Below are positions 30,660 through 41,721 of a stretch of 64,000 nt of DNA, in pieces (within the stretch, counting starts at the first letter, position 1; each line of letters opens with the position of its first letter). The notes below the pieces were generated by a model that was given only the letters and a program-made list of their open reading frames with translations, did not search any database and was not told the origin of the DNA. Origin of the DNA: Azorinus chamasolen (lineage: Eukaryota > Mollusca > Bivalvia > Cardiida > Solecurtidae). The translations under genes and the position numbers were made by a program. The stretch spans positions 55,713,805-55,777,804 of the forward strand of contig OY755237.1 of NCBI GenBank assembly GCA_963576725.1, in the 5' to 3' direction.

Positions 30660-32020
30660 GTTGTTCGTTGGGGTCCTCAGAACACATTTTGAGCATGCCC
30701 CCAAAAATAAGTCTGTCCCAGCTATGTTTTATTTAACGGTTTCCATGGTAACCCGAGGTAATTTTCGAAACTACCTTGGTTCAGAAAATGCATCATATCT
30801 TTGCTTTAAGAAGCAATAGAAGGACAAAACAAGTACCAAAGTAAAGCAGAGACATATAGCTTGAATATGATATATGAGTTTATTAATATTCATAAATGCA
30901 TTCTTATGAATATTAATGAGGAAGTAAAAATATGCGTTTTTTAGAAAAAAGGAGTTTGTTGTTTAGTCTGAGAGGCTTATTAATGCACAGAAATTATTGA
31001 ATTTAGGTTTAAATTGTTCGTTGGGGTCCCCAGAACACATTTTGCGTATTTCCCCAAATAATTTTGTCCCATCTATGTTTTATTTAACGGTTTCCATGGT
31101 AACCCGAGGTAAATTTCGAAACATCCTTGGTTCAGAAAATGCGTAATAACTTTGCTTTTAGAGGCAATAGAAGGATAAAACAAGTACCAAAGTAAAGCAG
31201 AGACATACAGCTTGAATATGATATCTAATTTTAATAATATTCATATATTATTACTTATGAATATTAATGAGGAAGTAAACAATTCCGCTTTTTTAGAAAA
31301 TGGAGCTTGTTGTTTAGTCTTAGAGGCCTATTAATGCACAGAAATTATTGAATTCAGGTTTAAATTGTTCGTTGGGGTCCTTAGAACACTTTTTGAGCAT
31401 TCCCCCAAAATAATTGTGTCCCAGCTATGTTTTATTAAACAGTTTCCATGGTAACCCGAGGTAAATTTCGAAACTATCTTGATTAAGAACATGCGTAATA
31501 ACTTTGCTTTTACAGGCAATAGAAGGACAAAACAAGAACCAAAGTAAAGCAGAGACATATAGCTTCAATACGATATGTAATTCTATTAATACTCATAATG
31601 CATTCTTATGAATATTAATGAGGAAGTAAAAATTGCGTTTTTAGTAAAACGAGTTTGTTTTTATTCTGAGAGGCCTAAAAATATACAAAGAGTTATTGAA
31701 TTCAGGTTTAAATGTTTTAATATCATCATACAAAGAAAAAAAATCTTTGGTTCATGTAATAGTTCTAAAAACATGTATATTTAAACTAATTTGCATATAA
31801 CGTGCGTAAATGAATAAACAATTTAACATAAGCACTATATTTAGCATTGTTTCGAGTGTACTATCTTTTCTATTATTTATTTTGCGTAAATACCAGATAT
31901 TGAACAAAAATTAATAGGCCTCTAAGACTAAACAACAAAAAAAGTAAGGGTCATTACTTTGGGTTCATGAATATTAATGCATATTTATGAATATTAATGA
32001 GATGTAAAAATAAACACACT
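30660..32020 (+). repeat. Left arm, about three 350-base tandem units
   Basis: Units begin near 30660, 31015 and 31366 with GTTCGTTGGGGTCC. Each contains GTTTCCATGGTAAC (30739-30752, 31090-31103, 31442-31455), GCAATAGAAGGACAAAACAA, AAAGTAAAGCAGAGACATA and several TGAATATTAATGAG. The fourth unit is truncated and diverged (31700-32020). Confidence 0.85.
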
Positions 32021-34930
32021 TGAATGAGCTGTTCTTTTTATCTGAGATTACTTTAGTTAAACAGTACAGAGCTTGATACTGACTGAAACAGAGATATTGA
32101 TGTTCATGTACATGTATATAAATATGTAGATAATGAATATTATTTTCAAAATCATGAATATTAATGAGAATGTAAACTGTTGTAGGAAAGTAAGTTTTCT
32201 ATTATATTGCAATATACATGTATGTGAACAACACATTTCTTGTAAGAAAATACAGCGGAGGAATTGAGCCTCATGCATGTTTTATGAAGAATATTACTTT
32301 TATGAGTGTTTTGCAATACAATAGAAAATATATAGCATCTCGGCTGCAATAATCAGCTTATGTTTACCTATATTAGCATTGCGTGACTTCAAACTTACTC
32401 GCGATGTCTTATGCATTTGCTTGATTATTTATCACAGTATGCCAGAGCAACGCAAGGCTTCTTGTGGGCATTTCGCGGCAGGTTGGACAACTCATTAAGT
32501 GTGTCTGGCCTGCTGCGGATGCTCCGCTTCAGCTCCCCGTCCAGTTTCATCCCTCTGGACAGGGAGACGTGGGAGCTTGCTGCCCGAGGGAAGAAGTATT
32601 CTTCTCTTTGGTCAGCAACTCCCTCGCAACAGACAAATCAGTCCTCTAAAGCTCAGAAGAAGCCTGCTTCTTCTTTAAAATCTCTTTCGCCAACAGCCCC
32701 TGTGGTGCAGTCGATTCCCCATGCAGTTGTAAGTTGCAGCTCGGCACCCAACTGCTGGCCCGGGCGCGGGTTCCCCGTTTACCACTTGAATGGTGCCCTT
32801 TGTTCTGGTCCCAGGTACTATTGTTGCCAGGTCTCCCGGTCCGCTTGTTGTGTGGAGAGTTTGCCTGGTCCTGCTGAATCTAGGCCCAGTTATCCGTCAA
32901 CGGTCCCCGGTGTCCTGGTGTTAGTGCTTCCGTTTCATGACGTCACCGGCAGACCGGTCTACCGAGCCCCGGCCCAAATATGTCACTGTGTTTTCTTTGG
33001 CCCGGTGTCCTAAGTTTGCTCTCCAACGGTCCTCCGGTGGCCCGGTCCGGTCCTTTGGACCGGGATACCGAAGTGGACCGGTAAATCTACCAGTCCAATC
33101 TTTTCTACTGGGTATTCTGTCTCTACACCGCATTACAGTGGTGAAAGTCAACAGGAAGCTGCTCTGGCTAAGTCTAGACGTTCTTGGTCGTCTAGACCCT
33201 GCAATCACTCTTCATCTTCTGAGTACACTTCGGACTCCCCAGCCCCCATCCCACCCCACCCCGTAGGAGGCGTAAACAACTTCTTATTCTTCTAATGGGA
33301 ACCGGCACTCGCACCGCTCTCATCGCAGGCGCATATCGAGGTCTTACCATTACTCTTCTATGCGAAGACATCGCTCTTCCTCCTCAGATTCGCCGGCTGG
33401 TCGCTCTCGCTAGCCGACACTCATTCTGGGAACCAGCAAGCTTCACCTTACAGGCGACCTGACCAGCAAGGTCATGGGACTCCCCCTAAGTGATCCCCAT
33501 TCCCCTTTCCTCTGCCCCCCCCCAAAAAAGCCCGTTCTGGCTTACACCCCACTCAGGGCATGTTGTGAGGTCATACCTAGAGGGAGAATACCGGTAGCTC
33601 TCACGTGAACCCACAGTCCACACTTTTATGTCTGTGGCGGGTCCCACTCCCGGGTGCTGCCATCCGTGGCGTTCACCAGGGCGAATTCTGAGGGAGAACA
33701 GGAAGACACTTTGTCCATTATGGCTCCTAGGGATGATCCTATTTTGTAAGGGAATCAGACTCTGTGGAGGCCTCTCACTCAGATTTAGACGGGGCTTAGT
33801 CCTCTTCTTCTTTAGATGATTCTGAACATCAATAGTTTTCTATTGAGAAGGCGTGTGAAGATTTTTTTAGAATCCTCCCACCCTCTGTCTACCCTAGACC
33901 CCCGAATCCTATTCACAGGGGTCCTCTATCCTCTTCCGTGCTAGTGTCAGTCGAAAAGTGGACCTCCCTAACCTAATTAAGTCTAGGGAGTCTCTTTCTC
34001 CTTCCAGGGGACTTCTTTCCCGTTTGCCTGACCTGGTCGAAGATTTTTGTGCCAGCCCGGCAACTGGGTGGATCATGTCCGCTAAACTCTTACGGACAAG
34101 GGCTCACTGGGTATCTCATAGGCCTCCGGCTTCAATTGAAAATCGACCTGGGATGTTTTATCAGATCCCCTCACTTGATTCCGACAGCCCCAGTGCGGAC
34201 ATTAGGCCTTCCTCTCCCGATCTCTCTCCCGATCTCTATATATCTCTCTCTCATTCACTTCTTTAGCGTCGGGAGTTGCATCCAACAGATGGGGTTCGCT
34301 TCAAACATTAACCTCCTATCTGCGGCCTTCTATGTGGAGCTTGAATCCGAAGTTATTAAGTGCCTTTCATACCATCTGGGCCGTTCGACCCAACTGGTCT
34401 TTGGTCAATGGCTCACATCGATAGCGAATATGCTCCGCGGTCGCCGTGACACCTTCCTCTAGTCTGCAGGACAAGTCGAAGGACGAGCTGTGGGCGTATC
34501 TCTTTGCCTCCGAACTACTTTTCGATGGCAACGCTAAGGAGAAAGAGCTGACAGGGCTTCTACCAGGAACCCTCCCGCTTCGGGTCTGGTTTTTTTTGAA
34601 AATCCTTAAGGTTGAATGTAAGCCTATTACGGGACCTCCCAAGAAAGGTAAGACAACCAGACCCTATTCTGCCTCTCAGTGGGGCCGGCCAAGAGCCGTT
34701 TAGGACCCTTCCCTTTCCCCCCTAACTCAGGACTGGCATCTCAGGGTTCCTTCCCTTCCCGCCCTAGGGGTTCTAGGCCCCAGCCCTAGGGACACGCCCT
34801 TTCTGCCCCTTCCGATCCGACCCTTCATCAATGTGGCGCACTGTCACTCAGGACCCTTTGACCCTCTCTATTGTAGAGAAGGGCTATCGTGTCCCTCTGG
34901 GTCGACAGCCTCCTCTCTCCGGAGAGAGCG
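32021..34930 (+). pseudogene. C-rich core with broken gag-like reading frames
   Basis: From 32411 a 200-codon ORF (LDYLSQYARATQGFLWAF, FIPLDRETWELAARGKKY) degenerates into low-complexity S/P-rich sequence. After 33958 the pieces LPDLVEDFCASPATGW, NINLLSAAFYVELESEVIK, SIANMLRGRRDTFL, SLQDKSKDELWAYLFASELL and LFDGNAKEKELTGL follow in two or three frames. The order of a helical region, an RRDxxL motif and an LF-x-G region recalls gag proteins of DIRS-type retroelements, but I could not confirm this and no RT or tyrosine recombinase is present. The strong pyrimidine bias is unlike the AT-rich arms and suggests a separate origin. Confidence 0.4.
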
Positions 34931-34959
34931 GATTCTACTAAATAACTTTAAATTATATA

Positions 34960-36720
34960 ACAGATAAGAACAGATCATTTAAGTGTGTTTATTTTTACAT
35001 CTCATTAATATTCATAAATATGGCATTTATATTCAAAAGACATGAACAAATCAATTATATACACAAAGTAATGATCCTCTGCTCTCGTCTGTTTTGGTAC
35101 AATATCTGGTATTTTACGTAAAATAAATCACAGAAAAGATATTATACTCAAAATAATACTAAATACAATGCTCATAGAAAATTGTTTATTCCTTTACGCA
35201 CATTATATGCAAATTAGCTGAAATATGCATGCTTTATAGAAATATTACCTGAAACAAAGATGGTTGATCACATGAAAACATTCAAACATGAATTCAATAA
35301 CTCTTGTTAATTAATAGGCCTCTCAGACTAAATAATAAACTCCTTTTTTCTAAACAATAACCGGATTGTTTTACTTCCTCATTAATATTCATAATAATAC
35401 ATTTATGAAAATTAGTTAAATTACATATCATATTCAAGTTATATGTCTTTGCTTTATTTAGGTTATTGTTTTGTCCTTCTTTTGCCTCTAAAAGCAAACT
35501 TATGACGCATTTTTTTACCACGAATGTGTCGAAATTTACCTCGGGTTACCATGGAAACCGTTAAAAAAACATAACTGGGACACAATTATTTTGGGGAATG
35601 CTCAAATTGTGTTCTGCGGACCCCGACGAACAATTTAAACCTGAATTCAATAATATTTGTGCATCAATAGGCCTCTAAGACTAAACAACAAACTCCTTTT
35701 TCTAAAAAAGCGGATTTTTTATACTTCCTCATTAATATTCATAAGCAATCATATATGAATATTATTAAAACTATATATCATAATCAAGTTATATGTCTCT
35801 GCTTTACTTTGGTTTTTGTTTTGTCCTTCTATTGCCTCTAAAAGCAAAGTTATTACGCATTTTCTGAACCAATGATGTTTCGAAATTTACCTCGGGTTAC
35901 CATGGAAACCGTTCAATAAAACATAGATGGGACAAAATTACTTTAGGGGAATGCTCAATATGTGTTCTGATGACCCCAACGAACAATTTAAACCTGAATT
36001 CAATAATTTCTGTGCATTAATAAGCCTCTCAGACTGAACAAGAAACTCCTTTTTTCTGAAAAACACATTTTTTTTACTTTCTCATTAATATTCATAAGAA
36101 TGCATTTATGAATATTAATAAAATCAATATCATATTCAAGCTATATGTCTCTGCTTTACTTTGGTACTTGTTTTGTCCTTCTATTGCTTCTAAAAGCAAA
36201 GTTATGACGCATTTTCTGAACCAAGGATGTTTCGAAATTTACTTCGGGTTACCATGGAAACCGTTAAATAAAACATAGATGGGACAAAATTATTTGGGGA
36301 AATACGCAAAATGTGTTCTGGGGACCCCAGCGAACAACTTAAACCTAAATTCAATAATTTCTGTGCATTAATAAGCCTCTCAGACTAAACAACAAACTCC
36401 TTTTTTCTAAAAAAACCGCATTTTTTACTTCCTCATTAATATTCATAAGAATGCATTTATGAATATTAATAAAATCATATATCATATTCAAACTATATGT
36501 CTCTGCTTTACTTTGGTACTTGTTTTGTCCTTCTATTGCTTCTAAAAGCAAAGTTATGACGCATTTTCTGAACCAAGGTAGTTTCGAAAATTACCTCGGG
36601 TTACCATGGAAACCGTTAAATAAAACATAGCTGGGACAAACTTATTTTTTGGGGCATGCTCAAAATGTGTTCTGAGGACCCCGACGAAGAACTTGGTACC
36701 CATGAAAAAAAGTCTAGGGG
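34960..36720 (-). repeat. Right arm, about four inverted 350-base tandem units
   Basis: Inverse of the left arm. Unit boundaries (GAACAATTTAAACCTGAATT type) lie near 35625, 35988, 36340 and 36685. Each unit has GTTACCATGGAAAC (35545-35558, 35896-35909, 36248-36261, 36600-36613). The G run at 36717-36728 matches CCCCC at the left end. Confidence 0.85.
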
Positions 36721-36943
36721 GGGGGGGATGCTACGGTAACCACTACTAGGACCCAGCCTATGACATTTGCTTTATTATATCAATATAACACCCGATAACA
36801 TACTCCCCTGCTTTCAAAAAAGTCGTCCTCGACTTAGTTCAAATCAAAGGACGAAAAAGCATACTACATATGCTTAAAAGGGAAAGTACTTCCTTTGCAA
36901 ACAAGTACTGAACGAACTGAGCTATGAACTGGTCATAGTTGTC

Positions 36944-38110
36944 AACTAGAGGTTTTTGTCACAAAAACGGATGTCTCCCCTCTAATAAAAGCAATATGTA
37001 AAGGGAAATCACTAAAAATGTTATGGTCTTGATGAATGATACTTCCCGTCATTATGCGTTTTCCACACTACATTTTTCAAGAAGAAAATAACTCCAAGCT
37101 AATAACTCCAAAAATACTGATACCAGATTAATGGCCCTTGTGCATGACACTTACTTTCATCATGCTCTTTCCAAAAATAAAATGTCATTCCAATAGCATC
37201 AGTCGAACAGGAGTTATTGATCGGCCAAAAAATGTAACAAAGGGCAATAACTCCACAAATATTGAAGCCAGAATTATGGCCCTTGTTCATGACACTTTCT
37301 CTCATCATGCTCTTTCCATGTATGAAGTTTCAATACGATGGCAAGAGCAATGTAGGAGTTATCGTCCGGACAAGAAAGAATTAAACAAATGTTCAAGGGG
37401 CAATAACTCTAAATTTATTGAAGCTCGAGTTAAGGATCTTATGCATGACACTTTCTCTTATTGTGATCGTTCCATGTATGAAGTTTCACTCCAATGGCAT
37501 GTGTCACATAGGAGTAATCATCTGGACAAAAAAATTGTGATTTATTTTACAAAGGGCAATAACTCCAATATTAGTGAAGCCAGAGTTATGGACCTTGTGC
37601 ATGACACTTCCTCTCGTTATGATCTTTCCATATATGAAGTTTCAATCCAATGGCATGAGCCATATTGAAGTTATTGTCCGGACAAGAAATTGTGATATTT
37701 TTAACAAAGGGCAATAACTCAAATATTAGTGAAGCCAGAGTGATGGACCTTGTGCATGACACTTCCTCTCGTCATGATCTTTCCATATATGAAGTTTCAA
37801 TCCAATGGCATGAGCCATATAGGAGTTATCGTCCGGACAAAAAAGTGTGATTTTTATTTACAAGGGGCAATAACTCCTACATTAGTGAAGCCAGAGTTAT
37901 GGACCTTGTGCATGACACTTCCTCTCATTATGCTCTTTCCATATATGAAGTTTCAATCAACTGGCATCAGGCATATTGAAGTTATCGTCCGGACAAAAAG
38001 TGTGACGGACAGACAGACAGACGGACGGACAGACGGACAGACAGACAGACAGACATACAACTCTCACGAAAACAATATGTCTCCCCCATATAAATATGGG
38101 GGGAGACATA
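36944..38110 (+). mobile_element. Tandem-array element C (AACAAGA type)
   Basis: Starts AACTAGAGG, then hairpin GTTTTTGTCACAAAAAC (36952-36968) and ATGTCTCCCC. Six or so units of about 155 bases follow, marked by AAAGGGCAATAACTCC, TGAAGCCAGAGTTATGG, CTTGTGCATGACACTT and TTATCGTCCGGACAA. Then come a GACA/GACG microsatellite (about 38003-38056) and a 35-base terminal palindrome TATGTCTCCCCC...GGGGGAGACATA (38076-38110). ORFs in the array are by-products of the repeat. Confidence 0.75.
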
Positions 38111-38697
38111 ATTAGTAAGCCAACCAACTTGTCCAGAACCAATGTCCAGGACTGAGTTGCCAAAAGCGCCGTGGCAAGACTTATACTCAGGGAGCCAATG
38201 GAACCGTGCACCCCCCCCCCCCCCCCCCCACCCCCAGACTTTTTTTCATGGGTACCAAAATGTTCAGAAAAGTGTCCTGAATCAGAATCGCGAATGTACT
38301 CAAGTTTAAATTCTTTTAGGCTATGTGTATTTTAACCGTTTCCATGCCCCCCCCCCCCCCAAGTATTCGTAATGGAGACCCACACCTACAAAGTTGCCCA
38401 TATCACAGCCAGTTTTTGTCCAAAAACTATAAAACTGGTACCAAATGGAAGAAAAGCCACAATTATTCTGTTTAACTACATTTGGTACTTGAATAGAAAT
38501 GACGTTTCTACCATATGATTGGGAGAGTTGAATTTTGAGCCCGTTTGGAATAATTTTGTCATCGTCCCTGCCATTGCTTAAAGTATCTAATAAGAAGGGA
38601 AAAAATCGTGAAATATCGAACAGACCCAGTGATCATTGTGCGTGTGGTGTATTTGACAGGCCAGTGAAATTACAGGTTGCATTGGTATATTTATTAT
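38111..38697. other. Poly-C tracts and a truncated copy of the inverted-arm unit
   Basis: 38226-38345 resembles the outer end of the 30.6-kb element (AGACTTTTTTTCATGGGTAC, then a diverged half unit up to CCGTTTCCATG), squeezed between runs of 10-20 C at about 38211-38230 and 38346-38360. Beyond 38400 nothing is recognised. Confidence 0.5.
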
Positions 38698-39093
38698 CTA
38701 CATATCGTTAAATGTTTCAACTTTTTCTGTTATTTGAAGTCCATTGATAAAGTTAGCAAACTTTTGTTTTAAAAATTCATTAACAGTTTTCATGTGAAAT
38801 GAGTTTAATTTTATGTTGTGTACTAATTCTTCTTTGTCCTCATGTTTAAATTCTAATTCTTCTATCCAACTATTGTCATTTTTATTACATTCATTAATAT
38901 CCTCACGGCTGATTTCAAACTGAATTGAATCATCCTCTTCTGCGATGGCTGATAAGTCATTTTCCAGTTTTGGCATTTTACTTTTTAAGTCATCAAATAG
39001 TAACTTACGTTTGTTATTAGATTTTGGAGTTTTAATAGTACGAGGTATTTGTGGAGTTCTAATTATTGTTTTTGTTGTTGATATAGCAAACAT
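38698..39093 (-). CDS. Uncharacterised 131-residue charged protein
   Basis: ATG at 39093, TAG at 38698-38700, with an AATAAA-like signal a few bases after the stop. The product starts with a basic, T/P-rich section (IRTPQIPRTIKTPKSNNKRK, a likely nuclear signal), has a short LLFDDLKSKMPKL motif, then an acidic E/D-rich middle (about 50-90) and a probable helical end (VNEFLKQKFANFINGLQ). No signal peptide or membrane segment. I do not recognise the family. It is intact, not part of a recognised repeat, and biased to K, E, N and D, but no splice site or promoter was identified, so it could be a single-exon gene, a terminal exon or a retrocopy. Confidence 0.4.
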   Translation of the reverse strand: MFAISTTKTIIRTPQIPRTIKTPKSNNKRKLLFDDLKSKMPKLENDLSAIAEEDDSIQFEISREDINECNKNDNSWIEELEFKHEDKEELVHNIKLNSFHMKTVNEFLKQKFANFINGLQITEKVETFNDM

Positions 39094-39572
39094 TTTGTCA
39101 CATGGCGTCAGTTACATTAAAACACGACTTCTGCTAACATTTCCAAACAGGTTGAATCCAGATGAGACACGGAGATATTCCATAAAACGCAAGTACGTGT
39201 AGTAAAATGAGCAGACCGAATCCGACAGCTACAGATCATGGTCTGTTCTGTTTGCTTATTGTATAATATAGGTCTTGTAGGATCGGGCTGCTCTGTTTGC
39301 TGATGACAAAATATTGATTAAATAGTACAGTTTCAGCCATGGTCAAAATTTCATGTCTCATTGTGCTATTATAACAAAGTAATCTAATTAATATTCATTA
39401 CAGCATTATTTCTTGCATGAATATTTATGGAGGAAAGGGTTAATGGAGAAGTCCACCTTTCAATACACATACACTGGACTATTATTGTATATATTTGATT
39501 ACAAACATTGGCGACTATAAAGTCATTGTATGCATCTGTAGCTTCCTGTGTCAGATTGAATTCTTTGCACAC
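39094..39572. other. Intergenic stretch with Hp1 remains
   Basis: Parts of two Hp1 hairpins at about 39200-39300 (GATCATGGTCTGTTCTGTTTGC) followed by the usual flank ending AGGAAAGGGTTAA at about 39430-39442. Also a GTTTGAATCCAGATGAGAC phrase (Hp5) at about 39150. Confidence 0.45.
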
Positions 39573-39641
39573 CGACTGGTTTGATGTACGGTCTGGTGTA
39601 CGCCAGGGTTAAATTTTGTCGCCACTTTTGTTTAACCTTTT
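39573..39641 (+). pseudogene. LINE reverse transcriptase, 5' fragment of a split gene
   Basis: Reads FDVRSGVRQG, a stop, then ILSPLLFNLF, the conserved motif before the catalytic box. It stops at an insertion and resumes at 43694 with the next residues (IDDLASYL). Confidence 0.8.
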
Positions 39642-40546
39642 TATACGCCCACCTTATAAAGGTGGTCGTATATTGTCGTGGCCCTGTCCGTCCGTCCGTC
39701 CGTTCGTTCGTTCGTCCGTCAACATTTTGTTTGTCCGCTGTTTTCTGGGAAAACTATTTGACAGATATTAATGAAACTTCACACAAATGTTTAATGCATG
39801 AAGATCTGAAGCTGAGTTGATTCTGAGGTTCATTTGATTTTTCATTTCAGAGTTATGGCCCTTGTCCTTAAAAAATATGCAAATAGCTTGTCCGCTGTTT
39901 TCTGGAAAAACTATTTGAGAGATATTAATGAAACTTCACACAAATGTTTAATGCATCAAGATCTGAAGCTGAGTCAATTGTAAGGTTCATTTGAATTGTC
40001 GTTTCGGAGTTATGGCCCTTGTATTTAAAAAATAATGCAAATACAAGCAAATAGTTTGTCTGCCGTTTTCTGAGAAAACTATTTGAGAGATATTAATGAA
40101 ACTTCACACAAATGTTTAATGCATCAAGATCTGAAACTGAATTGATTCTGAGGATCATTTGATTTTTCTTTTCAGAGTTATGGCCCTTGTCCTTAAAAAA
40201 TAATGCAAATACATGCAAATAGTTTGTCCGCTGTTTTCTGGGAAAACTATTTGAGAGATATTAATGAAACTTTACAAAAATGTTTAATGCATCAAGATCT
40301 GAAACTGAATTGATTCTGAGGATCATTTGATTTTTCTTTTCAGAGCTATGGTCCTTGTCCTTAAAAAATAATGCAAATACATGCAAATAGTTTGTCCGCT
40401 GTTTTCTGGGAAAACTGTTTGAGAGATATTAATGAAACTTCGCAAAAATGTTTAATGCATCAAGATCTGATGCTGAGTCGATTTTGAGGTTTATTTGATT
40501 TGTCGTTTGGAGTTATGGCCCTTTTACTTAAAATATAATGCAAATA

Positions 40547-41566
40547 CGAGGGTTGTTCGGAAATTATTGAGACACTGCCTGTTTTTCAAAACATTTTTAA
40601 CGCTCAGTGTTTAAAATTGGTACAAGCACAGTATGGGGTCTTATGATCATAATACATGAAAATCAGGAGATGATTATATAACAATTAGTAATTGCATAAG
40701 AGCTACAGGTAGCCATACCCGGAGCACGCCGTGAAATTATCATGTTGCAAACACAACCTTTATTCACTATACAATCAAAAAACAAGAAATAGCGGGAAAA
40801 CATCATCCAAAGTGATGTCATATAGACACTAGGATTCTAACATGGTTTTGTGAAAATTGGACGTTACTTGAGTTACAATTAAATAAATGAGGAGTATTTT
40901 CCGGGTGTTTGTCAAATTAAGTTTGTGACGTCAGTGTTAGTTCCTAGATAAAGCCGGAGCAGCGGACAGTCATCAAATTTTGTGTTGAGTTGTGGAAAAC
41001 TCCAGTAATGATGAAACAAATTTGCTTAAAGTCACAAACTGGAAGTAGTGTATCTGGTGCTTAAATTTACCACAGGCACAGCAGATTTACTAATTATTCA
41101 TTGACATCATACTCATCTATTGAAGCGAACAGACCCACAACCATTATAGAACTGGCTATGTCAGATCTGTAAAATGCATTACAACAGAACACACGACTGA
41201 TTTCGCAACATTGCCATTCAAAACAACATTTGAGTTGTGACAGCACATACAATAATGAGTAAAGGGTACACTTGGAACTGTGTGTGTTTGCTGTGTGACA
41301 CATTTGCTATGACAGGGTTAGGAGAGGAGCAGTATCACTGTAATTTCAAAGTGATGACGTAACGTTAATGACGCTGGCGTGCTCCGGGTCCCGCGAAGTG
41401 ACGTTCTTTAGGAAGATGCTAAAGAGTGATTCACGGGTCCAGCATTTTTATCTTGCGCGTGTACAAAGTACACACATGCAAGGGTTTAGTGACATAATAT
41501 CTTAATAGTATGTCATTCTATGTCCATTTTATTTACAGTGTCTCAATAATTTTAGAACAAGCCCCG
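40547..41566. mobile_element. Non-autonomous Tc1/mariner-like element, 1.02 kb
   Basis: Inverted ends CGAGGGTTGTTCGGAAATTA and, at the right, the complement of CGGGGCTTGTTCTAAAATTA, both continuing into TTGAGACACTG; TA is duplicated at both sides (40545-40546, 41567-41568). It interrupts a unit of array D. No transposase ORF is evident; the interior is AT-rich with one GGAGCACGCC / GGCGTGCTCC pair at about 40720 and 41370. Confidence 0.8.
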
Positions 41567-41721
41567 TATATGCATATAGTTTGTCCACTGTTTTCTGGCA
41601 AAACTGTTTGACAGATATTAATGAAACTTCATACACATGTTTAATGCATCAAGACCTGAAGCTAAGTCGATTCTGAGGATCATTTGATTTGTTGTTTCGG
41701 AGTTATGGCCCTTGCACTTAA

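Larger units (their letters stand above)
30598..36760. mobile_element. 6.16-kb element with long inverted tandem arms and a C-rich core
   Basis: The ends are inverted repeats beginning TAGGCTGGGTCCTAGTAGTG and continuing through GGTTACCGTAGCATCCCCC and TAGACTTTTTTTCATGGG. TGA is present just outside both ends (30595-30597, 36761-36763), a possible 3-base target duplication of the TNA type seen with PIF/Harbinger transposons. The left arm (to about 32020) has three tandem units of about 350 bases, the right arm (from about 34960) has four in inverse orientation. The core 32400-34930 is much richer in C and T than anything else in the window and has broken gag-like ORFs. Classification is open. 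Confidence 0.7.

Noticed and set aside
32937..33266. Overlapping ORFs on both strands in the C-rich core
   Set aside because: Low-stop C/T-rich composition makes all frames open; only the frames with gag-like order were kept, at low confidence.
37138..37850. Long plus-strand ORF of 176 codons and its neighbour
   Set aside because: Both are translations of the 155-base tandem unit of element C and show only repeat-derived similarity to each other.
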